The notes under the pieces were generated by a model, which worked only from the letters and a program-made list of their open reading frames with translations, searched no databases and had not been told where the DNA came from. A stretch of DNA of 56,894 bases from Astrocystis sublimbata (lineage: Eukaryota > Ascomycota > Sordariomycetes > Xylariales > Xylariaceae). The translations under genes were made by a program, and so were the position numbers. The stretch lies in the NCBI GenBank assembly GCA_022453515.1, contig JAJNNY010000114.1:1-56894 (forward strand), in the 5' to 3' direction. Positions 54,839-56,894 of this stretch are shown piece after piece (positions within the stretch are counted from its first letter, which is position 1; every line of letters begins with the position of its first letter).

Positions 54839-56511
54839 ACTGTGGAGGATCAGTCCATCTCCCTAGAATAAGCTAGGACAGCCGCTGGTCTCGAACTCGG
54901 ATTAACAACTGTATCAGCTGTATGTTAGCTAGCGCCAGCTCTAGGCGATTATGACTCTTATTACGGTAACCTTCCGGCTATAAATGAACCTGATCCAGGA
55001 GCGCCCTTAATATTATTATAGTATGCTCGGTTTGGCCTAGCTTATACTGTACCGCGCTGAGGTGAATAGTAGCTTTTTTTACGAGGTATGATTGCCTGCT
55101 AACGAGATTTTTGAGCAGTATCCTCGCTTTTATGAACTGCCCCTTGTACTGGTAGACCTTTGTTTTTATAAATACAACCTTTTCTTGCTATATCTAGTTA
55201 AATAAGCTTAGGGATATAGAGACGGGATAACGCGCTAGCTCGCTATACGCCAACGCTAGGAGCCTGAAATCAATATATTGCTATATTATAAAGCAGATAG
55301 TATTAGTAAGGAGACCTTAAGGTAGCTGGCCTTTTTAAAAAAATAGTAAACAAGCAAGCGATTTATTATATATACTATAGATTCTTTTAATAGTAAGCCG
55401 CTGGATTATTATCTAAGATAATAATACTAATAAACTACTATAGTTAGTAGTATATTAATTAATACTAATTGCCTTACGTTTTTATACTTTATTAAAAAAA
55501 CGGGACGTAGATAAGTATACTTCTGTTACCTAGAAGTTTATATTTGGCTATAGAGCCGCAAGCTCTGTTAAATATCTAACGATATGCCTAAAAGTGGGGA
55601 GAAGCTTATAATATAGGCTTTTGTACCTATAAAGTGTGAGTTATCCTATATATGTTTTCCCAGCTGGGTATTACTATTTATTTGTTTTTGTAATATATTT
55701 TATACTTTAGAAATATATAGCTAATAAGCCGGATTATTTTTTTTTTTATAAGGACTAACCCTAGGTCCCTAAATAAATAAAAAACAAATCGCGTATATAG
55801 ATTTTACTACCTATAAAAGAAGTATACCTTACTTAAGCTAAGTTTTTTAATATGCTAGAAAATCGGTATTTGTTTTTAACTAATAGTACGATATTATTTA
55901 GTATATCTAGAATTTCGCTATATTCCCCCTATGTGTATAATAGCATATGTATATAATCGAATAGAGCTAAGGGGAGTATCTCTTGTCTGAGATACAGAAG
56001 TAGTCCCGTAAGATCTTTAGTATCGAGGTTAAATCTGTTAAGCAGCTGGCCTAACTACGGTCCTATACTTAGATTATATAAAAAGCTGCTCGCTTAGCGG
56101 AACAGTTTAGCGTAAACCATATTTTTAAGCTAGCTAAAGTAATTAAGTATCTCCTGATTTTATATATTATAATAGGAATTAATTATAGCGTAGTAAACCC
56201 TAGCTAGGGTAATAGGCCCTTTAATAATAAACGATTGTTTAGTTATGTATAGCCGTTGGGGGTTAACGCCCGAAGTCAGAGTTTGTGTGAGAACGTAGCT
56301 AGTTATTCTATGCTCTTGGTTGTTTGCAAATATATATAATGTATTTCGGACGGTACGCTCCGATAGTAGGAGCTCTATGGTATCCGGGTATTTGGGTTTT
56401 ACGTACTAGAAGAGGGCAGCAGATAGGAGATTATAGACGGAGGATGGCTCGGACTCTATAATAGTTTCTAATTCAACAATTTTATTATTATCTATTATAC
56501 AAGCGAGGCGT
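54839..56511. other. AT-rich RIP desert with a possible TPR-type relic
   Basis: On the minus strand between about 55,230 and 54,950, islands read VYQYKGQFIKARILLKNLVS, ATIHLSAVQYKLGQTEHT and IIILRALLDQV. The alternating helix pattern and G-x4-A-x-x-L spacing resemble TPR-like repeats of large fungal proteins. Stops interrupt it. Nothing else is recognisable up to 56.5 kb. Confidence 0.3.
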
Positions 56512-56894
56512 ATGATTATCTACTTTGTACTATCTACCGCTGCGATCGGGATAGTACAAACACTCGCCGAAAGACGGTGGGCCGCCGATATACATAATAG
56601 GTTTCCTCTCGTGAGAGGTCCCTGCCCACTTACCTATTTACCTAGTAAGAGAGCTAGCACCGCTCTTTGTGGTTATAACAACGGTGTTTATATTAACGTT
56701 GTTCTACTAACCGACCTAATACCTATTTTTAAAAGGTATAGCTTACCTAAGGCCCCCCTGGGCCCGCCTTATAAGCGGGGACTATTTACTAGGGGAGTTT
56801 ATACTGTTTTTTAGGTATTTGGGTATTCAGTATACTACTATAAGCCATATTTCCTGGGCTAAATCTATAATAAAGAATTGTTAGGATTAAAATA
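56512..56894 (+). pseudogene. Possible amino-acid permease relic, runs off the window
   Basis: The frame holds YNNGVYINVVLLTDLIPIFK then RYSLPKAPLGPPYKRGLFTRG, followed by a stop and VFGYSVYYYKPYF. Fungal APC-type permeases end a helix with an IPI..R.. motif followed by LP-x-GPF-x-LGR. The match is loose. The start and the continuation past the window edge are unknown. Confidence 0.3.

Overview
The window looks like a gene-poor, repeat-rich accessory (or subtelomeric/dispensable) segment of a filamentous ascomycete (Pezizomycotina; a Sordariomycete is a guess). The reasons are short 50-110 bp introns with GT..CTNAC/CTGA..AG signals, Zn2Cys6 and PTH11-type genes, Fot1/pogo, Tad-like LINE, MULE and hAT relics, and strong repeat-induced point mutation (RIP: C:G to T:A changes, loss of CpA/TpG, stops at former CAG/CAA).

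Layout. 1-2.7 kb: transposase-like debris and a nucleoside-hydrolase-like pseudogene. 2.7-12 kb: AT-rich RIP desert holding a RIP-damaged copy of a block at 54 kb, an aldehyde dehydrogenase relic (6.5-8.2 kb) and a 76-bp minisatellite (8.5 kb). 13.6-17.8 kb: a 5'-truncated LINE inserted in a DUF6601-type gene and itself split by a Fot1/pogo element with perfect 37-bp TIRs and a TA duplication. 18.2-19.8 kb: a PTH11-like receptor gene with five introns and one nonsense codon. 20-22 kb: dispersed short repeats. 22.2-23.1 kb: an intact Zn2Cys6 regulator. 26.0-27.3 kb: two intact, unrecognised paralogous ORFs. 30-37.8 kb: a mosaic of broken host-type genes (Ras GTPase, DUF3295-like, GT2 polysaccharide synthase, EST1-like, unknowns). 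39.4-42.5 kb: a truncated Zn2Cys6 gene, an hAT scrap, and more short repeats in opposite orientation. 43.7-44.9 kb: a RIP-damaged copy of the 26-kb paralog pair, followed by an ankyrin-repeat gene (45.3-47.1 kb). 47.2-48.5 kb: a MULE relic. 49.0-50.0 kb: an intact five-exon histidine-phosphatase (phosphoglycerate mutase family) gene. 51-56.9 kb: a second AT-rich RIP desert with MADS-like and permease-like relics and a small Cys-rich ORF at 54 kb.

Apparently intact: the Zn2Cys6 gene, the 26-kb pair, the histidine phosphatase, the 3' part of the ankyrin gene, and perhaps two small ORFs (52.0 and 54.1 kb). Almost everything else is pseudogene or transposon. I see no operon, CRISPR, rRNA or tRNA. 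The least explained content is the orphan paralog family with its RIP-damaged sister copy, and the dispersed short-repeat family. All family calls come from recognising motifs by eye, without database search.
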